A stretch of DNA of 64,000 bases from Stichopus chloronotus. Its lineage: Eukaryota > Echinodermata > Holothuroidea > Aspidochirotida > Stichopodidae. The notes under the pieces were generated by a model that saw only the letters and a program-made list of their open reading frames with translations, was not told where the DNA came from and ran no database searches. Made by a program: the position numbers and the translations under genes. Positions 35,901 to 50,900 of the stretch are shown in pieces; within the stretch, counting starts at the first letter, position 1; every line of letters starts with the position of its first letter. The stretch lies in assembly GCA_021234535.1 (NCBI GenBank), contig CM037843.1:33729200-33793199 (forward strand). The letters run 5' to 3'.

Positions 35901-38900
35901 TGTTGTCGCTCCCGTGGCCACTGCTGGCACCCCGTCGTATCCGAGGCTCCGTCACCTTGGAGTAAGGGGAGAGTATTGCCGGCCTGTGGTGTCCGTTCTC
36001 ACCGGATGCAATGCCGCTGTCGTTGCTGCTGTCAGATACATTTGTCAACCTTTTGCCAGTTGCTAGGTTACCACCGGCCACCCTGACGGGCAACTGCGAT
36101 CCCTGCCGATCCCTGGACGAAAACCTGGATGATGTACCACTTTTAGTCAAAGATGGGGCAGATTTACTCATGGATTTGTTGTGTGTTGGAAGGGAATTAG
36201 TTCTTTGTATTGACGATGGGGGTCTCTCTGTTAATTTAGAAACAGCACTACTGGAGGTTTTAGAGGAGGATGATCTACTACTTTGAGGTAACTTTGAAGT
36301 CCTTGGTAACCTGGAACTACTCTTTCGTGTTTCGCTGTCGCTTTTGCTACCGGAAGACCTGAATTGTTTTTTGGGTGGAAGTTTTGAAGGTGTTTTAGCT
36401 GAATTGGGAAGAGGTAGTTTTGATGAATTGCATTTAACGTTCCTTGCAATAGGTTCTGGTTTGGGAGGTTCTGGTTTTGGAGGTTTTAGTTCTGCTTTTA
36501 GACGTTCTGGAATTTCCCTCTCTAGAGAGGCATAGATGTGATTTTCAACTTCCGGCACAGTTTCGAGTCCTCTTTTGGGACTGTGTACCTGGTAATGGTG
36601 GTGGTCTTTGCTCTCATACTCGAACTCTTGTGAGTAGCATGGATTGACTTCAACGTGAAATGTAGGTGAGGAGCAGGCACCGATTACCGGAGGCCGAATC
36701 ATGTCGCACATGTCCTCTGAGCAGGCACCATCTGGTTTCCTGTCCTTCCACATCTCTGTTAGTTCATCTTCATCCTGAGACTGACAACTTTCCATGTTTC
36801 TTGAGAGAGCAGCACTTACCCCAAGAAGCGGCCTGTGGATGCCACTTTTTTTCTTAAAGGGACTGACCCTAGGAGTACTGCCTATCGATGAGTTTTCCTG
36901 TTTCTTTGGAGATTTGTCGACATAGATAACTGTGTTAGCGCTGCTGTGTGAAGGCGTGCTATCACACACAGAGTTTGAATGTGTAGGAGTGCTTTCGCAA
37001 ATGGAGGACTTGGAGTGAGTAGGAGTGCTCTCGCAGAGTGACACCGCTGGACCCGGGGTAACATCATACAAGGGTTCGGATTTGGGTTCCTCTGAAGACA
37101 TCATTCTCTGCCACACTGGGGATACGTTTCCTGAGACTTGGGTCTGGTTACAAGGCCCCCTTACTGGACGCTGTCCTTGGGCTGGATGGCCCTTCATTCG
37201 TGGACTGTAGTTTGCAGCGATAGCCCTGGCGAGTATCTGGGCTTGGAGTTTCTGCAGATGGAGGGCGGCAGCTATTCTATCGTTCACTTTGGCATCTTGA
37301 GGACTCTTTGATTGACTTGATCTTCCCAAAGAAGAAGAGCGAGAGGTGTCATCATCCTTCTCTGAGATGAAGCTACTGGGTCTGGAGGTGGTGCTGAAGG
37401 TAGCATCTGTGGCATCACTGATGCAGCTCAGCCTCCGAAGGGGGTGATCGTCTGCCATGTGCTTCTCCCTCATCACCACTTGGTCATCATTATTGATGGT
37501 CATGTATGTCATCACTGCTGGTTCGTGGGTCAGCAGATTCTCTCCAAGGTCTAACCCCGGAGGGAGCTCTGTATCGTCCATCGGATCACTGTCCACAGAC
37601 AGATTGTCAGCATGCATGTTGGATATGACATACATCGATTTGATTGCCTCCAAGTCATTGCTGGCCAAGGACACAGAATCAATTGTATCATTATCCAATC
37701 TAAAGCAGTCTTGTAAATTGGCTTCTTTTTTGGAATTCTCTGCTTCTATGACTTCTGACTCGTCATCAGAATACACGTAATGGCCGCCAGCCATTTTCTT
37801 CCTTTCTTCCATGCCCAACAGTAAGTAGGGTTCTTCCATACAACCTCCAACACTTGTATTATGAAGGCTGGAAGATATGTTCTCAGAGAAATTGTCCATG
37901 GACCTCTGGGCCAACTGTTGAAACCAACAGACGGCCTCTGATCCCAAAGGCATCTCATCGATTGTGAGAGTATCTGTGACTGTGGTCAATTCATCTGAAG
38001 CTCTCGAGATGAAGCTGAGAGTCTCCTGTTCAGAGAAAGCCAGGGAAATCTCATCTTCAGAAAGTTCTGAGACTGGTTTTTCCAGGAGCTCTGAGATTCG
38101 ATCCAAGGAGGTAAAAGATTTCATGAGGCATTCTGGGTTTGAAAAGAGTGAGGTGGAAGATAAGAACTGACGCTCCTCTGGTGTGAGCGGAATTGCATCC
38201 AAGAGGTTTGCTTTATCGTTAGTGGGAGTGACTGCTGGGGCATCCAAGGATGCTGATGCGACCTGAGATGAGAAATTTGCATCAGCTGTCCTCAAAGCCT
38301 CAGTGAGTTCATCCTCATCACCAAATTCACTCACGCTGAGATCATCGATATTTGAGCTTGCCCTTTTGTCAGAGTCAGAGAGCCGTTCCCTTTCCATTTC
38401 CTGAATATTTTCGATTTCGTCGCAGTCTACCAACTGCTTAACTTTCTCAATGTCTTCATTGCTGCCAAAACTGACCGGTAAGTCCACATCTTCATCCCCT
38501 TCTAACATATCACTGGGTTCCTCGGGGATACAATCTGATTTCTTTTCTTTGGAGGCTTTTAATTTTTCCAAATGCAAAATGGAGGATTTTTTAGGTGTTT
38601 GTTGTTCCTTGGGTAGCTCCTCAAGGAACAAAGGTCTCGTTGGAAGGGTTGGCTTTTCCTTAATTAATGGAGGATATTTCAATTTTGTGGGTTTCATTGG
38701 TACTTCTGGTTTGCATAGTTTCCCTGGTTCAGATTCTTGGTCAGCCTGATCGACTCTGTTTTTATTTTCATCCTCGCACTGGCCACTGCCATTTGAAAGA
38801 GGTGGGCTTCTACGATCCTTTCCTGAGGAGAGATTAATCTTGTCACTTGACTTCTCTTTAACACTGCTTTCATCATCATTAGTATTGTCCTCTTGACATA

Positions 38901-41900
38901 AATTCTCATCTGGTTCCAAATGATTGTCTCCGCTCTTGTCATTACTAGCGGTCACTCCTCCATCGAACAAAGGAAGATTTTGGTTTTCTCCATCACTGCT
39001 GCTCCCAAGTTGCTTATTGTCATCACTACTCTGTGAATCACTCAAGTTAAGATTCATCAAAGCAGGAAGCACATCCGGAGGACCTTCGTTGTCCGTGAGT
39101 TCACGATCACTGAGCGGGCACCCATCTGGTCCCACATAGATGACGGTGTCACATGACTGTTCACTGCTGGAGAGGTATTCAGGATCACTTTGGTTTAATG
39201 CATTTGTGATTTGGACACCACCCTCTGGGACCGGGGACGGACAGGTGCGACGGGATGCAGGCCGAATCCTTCTCATGCGTCCCTCCTCACAGGAACTTTC
39301 CCCTCCAGAGGAACTGGTGCCGGAATACTGTTGAGGAAAGAGGAAATTGAGCTTTTTAAATCGAAATGCTGTGACAGGGGTAGTTCATAGACTAGGAACG
39401 AACAGTAACAACTTGATATACAATTCTGCAAATGAATACTCCTACATCACACAGTCGCAAAGAGAGGAGTTAGGCCTTCTACATCTTGCAACATAACAGA
39501 TGTGGACTATGCAAAACTGAGCAAAAACACAATAAACACCAAATCCCACATGTCCTCCGGCAAAGATCTTCATGAACATGACAATGATTCCACTAATAAT
39601 TACTAAAGTGAGGTAGTCTTTGAAAGGTATCCATTGGAAAGTCTGAAAACCAAAGGCGCTTGAACTGGAGTAACATCCAACTTAATTTGCAAAAAACAAA
39701 CCTTCAATGTGCTGTTAATATTGAGACAAGTTGAAGTCAGATGTCTTTTCTTGACTGATCATTTTGGTATGCATCACCTCCCTGCCTGTTTGATGTAAAC
39801 AGTTATCTCTAATGAAAAAGAAACCTTGCTGGTGTACCTAGGGCTTTCCAACAGATTAACCACTGTACATAAAAGATGTATTTGGAGGAATGCCTTTGTT
39901 CCCAGAGCAATCATACCACAGAAACTCACGGAAAATACACGAGAAGGCAACGAACTTTAGGACAACCATAATTTTTTTTTTCTCTGGGTCATTAAACCCT
40001 CTCTACCTTTGATTTCTTCTTCCTCATCCGATGGATTCTGGATGCCAGCTGGATGGTCGATAGCGTCTCGGAGTAGAATGGAATTGCTGACGACACGTGA
40101 GCGATCATCACTGTACGGCACGAGAGGCTGCCCATGGCCTCGCGGAGCAACCTTGTTAATTTGCTGTCTCTGTGGAAGAAATTGTGATTTTAGGACTGGT
40201 GTTTTGATAAGTGATTATAATGCATATTGATTTAATAGAATTGAAGATTGGAATGACATGAAAGTGCAAATAAACAGTTACAATTAGGAATGGTACATGA
40301 AAGAACATGCGAAATGCTAACTTCTCCCTTCAGATCGTGCCCTGTAGGAAACCCATATTAAATCCTTCAGATGATCTCTTTTACTCTGCTTTGGAAAACA
40401 GTTTGTTACTTGAAGTGACCTAATTTGAATGCATGGGAATCAGGAGTTACTTCTGTAAAATTATGTATGACTTTGTTAGAGTCTTTATTTCATGATTATC
40501 GCTGCCACAAAAATAGACATGGAAGTCCTGCACAGCTTATACAGAACTACACATGCTGACGAAAGTACTTAGTGGAATGCTTACAGGAAATGTGGACTCT
40601 GGGAATGTGAATCAATGACAAGTAATCCACTGCTTCCTTTGTAGAGCTTAAAGGGGCTCCTTGAGTTGGTTCACAAAATTCATGTTATTTTGTCACACTT
40701 GTTGAGTATTGCTCATATGTTTATGGCAAATGGTCAAACTAAGAGATTCTGAAGACCTGACAACTGAAATAACAATGATATGGTAATTGACGATCAAAAG
40801 CAATTACTGCAAATCTGTGACCAATCACTTTTTACCATAAGGTATTAAGCATAGACAACCTTCTATTCATAGAAAACTGAACAGATGACTAATGAGACTA
40901 ATCAGACGTATTGGCATGCAAAGTTTCCTTAAAACTTGTCACAATATAGACAACATAAACTCCGTGAGCCTAACGTTTCGATCTTGGAAGTATCGACCTG
41001 ATTAAGTCATCTCTACCCAATAATTGACCATTCCAACAGAAAAGAAGCAGGCAGGGGTAACGATGGTCTCATCGGTGGGGCTACTTAGTTGACCATTATT
41101 TACCTGTATGGAATATGCTTTTGGCCATTCAGGACGGCGAGTATGACGTTACCCAGTGCAGAGAACGTTAGAGAGGAACCATTCTGGACTTTGCTGCTGC
41201 TCTTGTCTCCACTGCCAAGATCGATGAGATGCAGTCTGCTTCTACCTCCGTTCACTCCCCCTTTGCCAAACTTGTCTATTCTGTACTGGTAGACGTGCAA
41301 CGTGAACAGCATGTGAGAATACCGACCAGCCTCTGGTTCCTCTGAGGTAAAAAAAAAAGAAGTGAAAAATGATAAAACCTAAGGATGCAGATGGGAGATT
41401 TGTCAATTAACTCATGCAACCACTACTGAGAAGGTGAACCAGATGGCAGCAAGTTACAGCCATGTTAGTTTTGTTGCAATGAAAAAGTCATGAAAACTGA
41501 AGGTTTCGTTTGCTGAGTTCAATTTACAGCCAAAGAAGCGGCACCAACAAAATGATTTCCTTCTCAGAGTGACTTTGCAGCTAAGACTGCTGAGAATTAT
41601 TCCTCTCTAATTAAGTTGAAAGAATCTTGCATCATCTGTTACATCACTGATTCTCAGTGACAATTTAATACTTTGAACTATAATTGACACTCTTTACATA
41701 TCCAAATTCAAGGTTTCAAATTATTTAATTCCCAAAACTAAATTAATAGTTGGTAATAAAAAAGACATACATATAAATAAAAAATAGTTTTTGTTGGGTT
41801 ACAGGATTTACCACGCATCCACGGTTTCTTGACACCATTACATACAGTTCTACCTATGGAATGAATTAGGCAAACTGACTATTTGATATAAGTTGACAGT

Positions 41901-44900
41901 TTCAGTCAAACCCTAAAGGAATTTGATGTGGATTTAGAGTCAGAGAAAACCTTGACCTGATGGTAAATGAGAGAAAATCAACTGGGGACTGAAATTCTGA
42001 GACTTGAACATGAATTGTACTGACAATTGCCTCATCATCTATCTTTGTTCTTCATCAGTGTTTCGGAGAAGAGAAAGTAGGGGAAAAGATCACCTGTCAC
42101 AAAATCTGAAACTATAAATTCATCTTCCAAATATTTAAATATGAAAATTGTCTCAGCATTTTTGTTGGCCCTCCACAATTCAGATGCTTCAAGAAAGCAT
42201 AGGTGTCAATCAGTGTTATGCGAAATTAAACAGACCTATGGGAATGGATATGAATATTCATGTATGCAAAAATGGGGTGTAAATGATGTACTTTTGGAGT
42301 GACTTTAACATATTTGACTTTCAGTGGCAAAAAAATTTTCAACTCATATCCCATCTTTATACCAATTGTCAGTTGCATGGTCATTGGGGCTCATATTTCT
42401 CAGCAGAGCATGGTCATTTCCCCTACTCCAACTAACTTGAGATCATTTTTGGCATTTGCAGACATTTTGTACTTCTGGTTTGGAGTCAGCCGACCTGTTC
42501 ATGCATCATAACCCTCTTATGTTCAGATCAACTGAAGCAAGCGCACATTAATGTTTTACATCAAAACAGGAGAGAGCAACAGCTGCGGAAATGCACGCAA
42601 AACTTACAGCCCTAGCCACCGTATGTGCCTCCTGTATGATGCATTACCTTTTTGCCCATGGTTCATCCTAGCTGCGATGGCTGCATCCAGGTAAAACGCC
42701 GCCTTTTCTGCAGTCGGAGCTCTCAGCTCACTTTGGTTAAGCAACTGAACACCACAGATGGGATCTTCCTGAAGATAGAGGGCAGCAGGTGATGCCCCTC
42801 CTCCGTTATTGCTACCTGTTGGCAAAATGAGAATAAAATAAGATAAATACAAAAAATCAGAAGATGCTTTGATTTCCAACTGACTTAAACAGTCCAAAGC
42901 TACTATGTAATTCAAAAGTGACCGACGGAATTTTCTTATTTCATCTCTTTACTTCTTTGCATGATACCTCCTTTCATATGGAAATGTTTTGCTCGTTACA
43001 TATTGTCCATTTCAGGGGTTTGTACTATTTGAAAAGGCAAGAAGATCCCCTCCTTGCTAAACGTGTTGTAAGTCATACACATAATCTACCAACAACACTG
43101 TGCTGCATTACCCACAAAATATGCTATAAATCTAATAATGGTCACCTTTGGTCAATTCTTCTCTTCCTGTTTATCTGTCAAGCTTACTTTCAAATGTTTT
43201 TTTTTCTTTTTGGTGGGGGGGCAGGAGGTTTCTTGTTTTTGCAATTTACCTGCTAAACCTGGACTTCTGTAGATAACTTCAAGAGGATGGTCAAAGAACA
43301 TTAAAGATCTAAATTACTTTTTTACTACTCTTGGGACAAATTCAGGCAACCTAATGAAGAGAATTTAATTTGAATAAACAAATATATGCTCTTTCCCTTT
43401 TCATTATTTTTATTTTTGCAATACCACAGTAATTTTCTGTAATTTCAAACTGTTGGAAGTTTCCTTTAATTGGTATGTTACTTCTTTAACAAAAGCAACT
43501 CTGAATCAATAGGTATTTAGTAAATATGATGTAAAAACAATCCAAAATAGTAAAGAAAGAACAAAGCACTGTACTAACAAAAGACAAATTGTGGATGTAC
43601 TAATCGATACTAAAAAACTATTAGAAGTAAAGCCCTTGAGAAAGAGAGAACTGATTCATTTGAGGTATTTCTGAGTTAAAATTACCACAAACATTCTTAA
43701 CAACACATACAAAGAAAAATATCAGCAAGTCATCCAATCAATAGGTCATGCTAGTAATCTATCCCTCCAATATGATTTTAATACAGGGGCTGTCCTGTAT
43801 AATTTTCAAATAGTACATGCACCTTCAAGCAATATGGATCCTGTTGATGAAACCACTATGGATTTTAATTTCTCCCATGTGGGCACACTCACTATGATAT
43901 ACCAATGTTTCACCACAGCTGAGTTTTAATTAGGTGTGATATTTGATACCAATCAAGAGACATCAAAATCCCCATAGCGATCACAATGACTAACCAACAA
44001 AATTCACCCTGAAGCTGCGTCGTTTATGATGCAAATTTGGCAAAAAATTTGCATACTAAAACAAATTTTGTCGATTATGGGAGAATTTGAAGTGTAATCT
44101 GATCCCCGGCTGAGCTGAAAAGTACGGACATGCATCACTGAGAAAGTAGCACACATTAAATTAAAACTATCCAGAATTGAATGCAGTGATAAATTGCAGT
44201 TTCTATGATGTACAGTAACATTAGTCATGTTTGTTCAATGAACATAAGATAACACAGTGTTATGATATATGACATATGTGATTTTAGTAATACAGCAAAG
44301 AATCACTAGTGTGTCAAACGTGCATTCACGATGCCATTTTGTGACACAATGTGACCACTGATAGGCTTCTCCTACCCAGCTTGATCAGTGCCAGTGTAAT
44401 TTTGATTGCTCTTGACCCCAAAAGATCTTTGACTCCACCAAAGTAATGGGTGTCTTGTACCCATGTCCTAAATCTACAGACAAAAAAAAAAGCTGTCACG
44501 ACCTTTCTGCACATAACGTGCTCTAGCTGGGTGTCACAAAAATGTACATACATGTAGACAGCATGGCAGCATGACAACAAGTCATTACAATTATTGTAAA
44601 TACCAAACATGAACTGTTCAAGTACATCTGATGTCACGTCCCTCATCTCTACATGACATTCCTCTCATCATAATGGTGGAGCAGAAGAGCAACAGTGTAA
44701 CATCCAGTCCACAATGCAACTGCAAGTGTTCTTGAACTGGCAATCACCGATTCTGACTTTGAGGCTCTGAATCAAAACGACACAAGTCTGAATCTTCCAC
44801 AACTACACAAATTCACATAATAAGATCTATGACACAGTTTACACACATTCAGACAGACATACTTCCAGGTGATTTTAAACAGGCATGAGATTTCTCATTG

Positions 44901-47900
44901 TAAGTCTTTGATGCAAACACAAATTATCCCTCTACTCACACATTAAACTTTATTAATACATTGTGGTATCATAGAGGTTATCAGGCAGAGTACAGGAGAC
45001 CCCTTTCAAGAACTGATCACACATGCAAATTTTGTTTTCTCTAATAAATTTTCAGGATTTGCATGAAATTAACAAAAACCACAAAATGAGGATTTTAGAT
45101 TGCTTTTGATGAAAGTATTCCAAACTGCAGAAAAGAAGTAAGAGATAAGATTTGATTAAAAAAGAAAGATGCATAAAATCCAAATAATGAATTATCAATT
45201 GCCATCAGTTACTTCTCTTTTCTACCTTGGGATTATCTACACAAGCACAGTGACAGGTGTTACACTCTGGCTAATACCATTTTCCATCCAAAGCAAATTA
45301 ATGATTCATGGGATTGTATCAGCTTACGTGAAATTTGCTCCGCGATAACAAAGGCAAACGGTGGAAGCTATCAATGCACACAGAGGGGGGATAACAGAGG
45401 CTGCATTTTATTATAAATGACACCCTTTCATAACTGAAAATACATCTATCCATCCATCAGAGGTGAATAAACTCAAACAATCCCTGCGCTTTCCATTTCG
45501 TCTGCCTTGACGACAATAATTCTGATTGTGTCCGCAAGTGTCTGCAAATCATTTAACGAAAGATATCTCATACGTCAGTGATAAAGGGCATTTGGCGACT
45601 AAATTGCACCCTTTGTTTTGTTTCAGAGATTGAGTTTGATTGCTTCTGCTTGTACCATCTGGCTACAGTCTTTGACTTTGAGCCATATTTATTTTTTCCA
45701 AGAAAAGTTCTGCCTCTCTCTCTTTTATGGGTGGTAAATTTTAGATTGCTTTTCATGATTTGATGAAAGTATTCTAAACTGCAGAAACTGAGGCAAAAGG
45801 TAAGATAAAAGTACCTTTTGTGGACTTGACATGGAGGAAGAGGCTTACCCCAAACATTCAATTCCTCAATCGAGTAATCTGTTTGCCCCTGACCCTGTCA
45901 CATTGAGCTGAGCATTACATATTTTCAAATAAATTATTGGTCTAGTTAGCTTAAGAGTTCCTTCACTTTTACACAATTTTTCTAGAAATTTTTGGTCTGA
46001 TTCACTAAACCTTTTTTTCAGCATGACATTACATGCTTGCCATTTAGCATACTTTCTCGTGCACTTACTGCTTCTTGCTAAGGTAGTTTTAGAATATTGA
46101 GGTTGAGAACTTGACATAACGGAAAAAAGAAAACATTCAACTGTCTTTAGTATGCTTATTGTCATATCCAATGTAGTCCAACTTACCGTTTGCTTGCTCT
46201 ATCAGCAAGTCCCGGAGATGTTCTTGCTTGCCGTGAACCTCCACGGCCGACACCCTCACCGAGAAGCGGGTGCTCGTACGCTCCTTTTTCTCATTGATGA
46301 GTTTGAAGAGCCATGCTATGGCAGATGGTATGGCACCGATGGTCTGCAGTGACTCATCTCCACCGATCATGGTGTATGTCTTACCTGTGTGGACAAAGAA
46401 CCATAAAAGAGAAAGATGTGGAGAAATAGGATGAAGTTGATTACTAGCTAAAGTACCCTAATTGATAGTTATCCCCATCAGGTCATACACATGCATAGAT
46501 TTCTGTTGTTGATTCTCATGGGAACCTACAAACTGAAAAACACAATTCCCTCAATTCCACTTATTTCAGTTGATGGGCACTGAAAGAGAGAGATACATTT
46601 CTTTTCCCTGCTACCATTTTGAGGTTGAGAGGAACAATAAATATAACAACTCTGGGAAGAGGTAGTGGTCACATCTCAACCTTCTTTCCATTCAAATGGG
46701 CAGACAGACCAGAGTATGGACAGACATGGCTCGTGGTGAAAGGCTAATGCATTGTAAACCTGTGTCCTGGAGAAAAGCAGGTCCAATGACTGTCGAGTCC
46801 AATTTTTCTTGCACTGGAAGTGAGAACTATATCAAATTTCATGTGGGAGATGACTAAAGTCCAATCACATTTTTCTGCATTGCACTGAAACCTCTGAGGA
46901 TGAAGTAAACCTGAATAATACTACCGAAAGGCATGTCCTACCTGACATGATTCATAGCACTGAAATATATCCAGGGGTGAAGGAAATCATGGTAACTTTC
47001 AGAGAGGATTAACAAGACTGAGACACGGTGTATGGGAGAATCGTTAACAGAAGTAAAAGAAATGACAAGGGACACATTGTGCTGATTCTGTGAAACTTGA
47101 CCTCCTCTTATGGTCTTAGAAAGAAAGAAAAAACTCAAACCAAGGGGAAAAAATAAACTGCTCCTATTCATGATTTCTGTCCACACAACCCAAAACTCCT
47201 TTCAGACCACAACGTGGTTGTTGACCTCCATTTATCGGAATTATGGCACTGCTTTTCTGAAAACTAAATTAAACCCACAGACTTGAAAGTGGAGTGGTTG
47301 CTCTGGTAATGATGGCAACTTCCACTAAAATCTTCAAATTGCTTTTTTTTTTCTTAAGATGAGCATCTTTATTTTTGTGACAAGGCAACTATCCCAAACA
47401 ACAATTTCAAATCTAACGGTGATAACTAAACCAACCGTATGGAAACGATGCTAACATTGCTAACATTTTGTTACATTTTCAGACAATGTTAATGGCACTT
47501 GTAGTCTCTAAAGCAACCAATTTCCTTGACACGAAATTAAAAGGAATGACGGTTTCTACCTCTTTCAATCACAGAGCATAGTACCTTATCAAGGCAATCT
47601 TTGACAGTTAGTCCCAAGGGTAAATTAATACCTGCCAAGTCTCTCTTTTCCAGGCCACCAGTCAAGAGGGAGGTTTGTTATGACTTGTAAGTGTTCATTC
47701 GAAACCTCAAAGTTCTGTGTTCACACATCACAGGAAGCCATCTTTCAAAGGCTTTACTATTTGTGCAGCAAACAAGACTTGCCCTTCAGCAATGTAACCA
47801 AATTCATATCACTCATTAATATCTAGCTATGACATATCCGGGGACACAATCAGACCAGGCCACCCTGCCATGTGGAAAGGGGGGATCTTTCCACCAGTAA

Positions 47901-50900
47901 AGGTTGTAACCTTGTCAATCAGAGGTGGTCAAACAAACAGAAGCAATGCTTTAAGCTGAGAAGTGCTAGCATTACAACTTTAAGACTCACTGGTGCCAAG
48001 CTGATGGTCAGACATGACTTCAAACCAGACCAGATGAGAAAGTTTGCCTAAACAAAGATCTTACCATATATATATACATATGAGTACATCTATTTTTATT
48101 TACAATGCTCGACAGACAGTCCAAGTCCGGAGATGGAAATGATATCACCCGTTTTCAGTTCAGACCACCACATCGATCGTGTCTACATCCGCCTCAAACT
48201 GAATTTCAGTTATGGCCCTTATGTATGTAAGACTATCTCTGTGATGAGCCCAAGGGTTTTAATGAAAGTGAGTGCATGGTAACAAAATGAGAGAGACATA
48301 AAAAACGTATTTGGACCCTTCTCAGTTCAGCTATAATGTTATGTGCAGAGGGAGCAGAAAGAAATGTTGGTATCTTGTTACCCAACTTTCTGACAGGAGA
48401 CCAGCTGATGGAGTGACTCTTTAGATCTGCTATGCTGCATCATAATTATTTCACATGATAGCTACTTAGCTAAGAAAGCTTCCTGTTTAAATCAACTGAC
48501 TAGCCATAGCCTCAATATGACCTTAGTCACTACAAATAGCCTAAAATGCTTGCTATATACCCTTAACCATCTGTACTTCCAATGCTATGGGAGAACACCA
48601 GTTTACTGAGTAGCTGCATAGTTGGAACAGCAATGTCTGTAATAGACAGCCACTTATCATCCCAAGCTACATTTTGGCTAATGATAGGCAATAATATCAA
48701 CTGGTTCTGTTCTTTGATTGACAGTAAATCAAAAGATGCAGGGTAAACTCATACGACACAGCATACACAGGGGGGAGTGTTTTGATTACATTTTTAGTCC
48801 TTGTATGCTCACAAGGATATGTAACAGTTAAAAAGTAGGATTGTGTTCGTTCGAGCAGTCTATCCACAGCCATCTAGTTATTTTGCTCAAGTGACCCGTT
48901 CTCTAACATTCATGCCCACTGGGAAGTCTCAACGAGTGACATTTCGCGGAACTGAGACTGACAAGTGATGCCCAACTTTTTGTTGAATAATGCAAAATCA
49001 AGCTTTCTCTTTCCCATCATAGAGAGATAGGTGGACACTTTGACCAGGTTCCATCCCATTGGAAAGTAAAGACTTGTTAGGTATTATGGAAATACACCCT
49101 TATTCCCCAAGTTTCAAACAGTGTCTTCAAACTTTGCATGTACCGGACTCATTTAGTGATTCAGTTGGATTTTTTTAATTGATGTTTGCAGATGACAACA
49201 TCTGCTTTCTGTTAACACCAAAATTACAAAGTTTAATTTACACAATCACCTATAATCAACAATTTAGGATACAGCGATTTTACTGTACATTTTGTGTTTA
49301 CTGCATATAGCCAATGCACATATACATACATACATACATACATCCATCCATCCATCCATCCATCCATCGATCCATCCATCCATACATGGGATGGCAAACT
49401 TGCCATCATTTCATTTTGCATAAATAACTCTAACATGCAATTGCATATAGGGTCGCAATTGATTCGACTTAGACATTGCCAAACCCCCAACTCATTTACA
49501 AAACTTAAAGATGCAAAACAGATAACAATGGACAGGAGATAATATTTCCCTTCTATTTTAGTAAAAAGTGAGTAGTTTTACAACATGTCGATTTAACACT
49601 GGATAATTTCACAAGGCGCTGAAAACGCAAAATTTTGTATATCTTCCATAACAAGGGTCAAACTCCTACTTTTACACATCCTTGCTTGCCAAATTCACCA
49701 TCAACAGTATTTTTTATGTTTTGGCAAATAGTTTTCATGATTGTACTTCTTTGATAGTTTCTAAGTATTGAGATATTATGCTTGAAAAATCTTTCAGTTC
49801 ATGAGCATTCAAAACCGAATGATACAAAAAACATCATGCATGAAATGTGGGAAAAGGAAACTCTTTCTAGGTAGTTATGGATAGACTGCAACTAGGAGTT
49901 ATAGACAGACTGAGAGATGGGCTAGGAGTAAGTAGTTGAGAGAAGCGAAGCTGTCTGGGGCAATGATTCACTGCTTTTAATTTTATTGATCACGGGTCAT
50001 GAGAGATCACTGAGTAAGTTTCAAACTTGAAAAAAGGGCTTAGTGTTGCATATTGGTTAACATTTAGAGAATTCAAAATCAGAGTAACTTTTGGCGAGGA
50101 AAACTCAATCAGTCTAGAGCAAACTTTGGAGCAAAGTAATAATGAAGAACTTAGAGAGGACACAGAGGAAGGGATGTTGAGGGATATGTCATCAATACCC
50201 ACCTAAATGAGAATGACCATAACCAAAGAGACAGCCATCTGCCCCATTGACAACTGCAGAAACGATGTCGGCTACACTGTTGGAACATACCTCCATCTGC
50301 ATGAGAAAATGATGCGTGAAAAAAAAGAGAATAGTCTGAATTTGGAGTACAATCCCAGACAAGTCTAGACCCCAATGGACTCTTCCTACTCAATAAAAGA
50401 TAGCACACCATTTAGCACTGAGGAAAATGGTACCTTCCACTGGCATCAAAGCCATCAAAATGTACAGCACCAACATGATGGGTATCAGAAATGCAGAAGC
50501 AACCATAACACACAACAAAAATAAATGGAAGAACATGTAATGGCAGTGAAGAATACATATAGGCTGATCTTTGCTACACATATTTCCTTACCAATACATC
50601 CAAGATAAATCACATTTGCATTGGAACTACTGTTTTAAATGTAAGAACACTGTATACTCCCTATCTCCCTACACTCATGTTCAAAGCATATGCTCAAGTT
50701 AAACAAAATAAAAATACCTCCGAAGGTCAAGCGAAGGCTGCGACAACTTAAGAAAGGATTAATTATCGATACCATTCGACTTCACATTGCCGCAGAATGA
50801 GCACTGTCTCCTCACATTTTACTCAACTACCATCGTTCGAGCCAAAATCACAGGTGTAATTTCGCGTTGAACACGAAAATGCTCTTCCCCTCATAAACTT

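Noticed and set aside
35881..39334. Many open frames on the plus strand and in other minus frames across the 3.6-kb KIF26 exon.
   Set aside because: They are shadows of the real coding frame; none has independent motifs.
44326..44646. 106-codon minus-strand frame ([16 protein letters not shown]...).
   Set aside because: Part of it is the reverse of a decayed DR1-type repeat unit; no conserved protein features.
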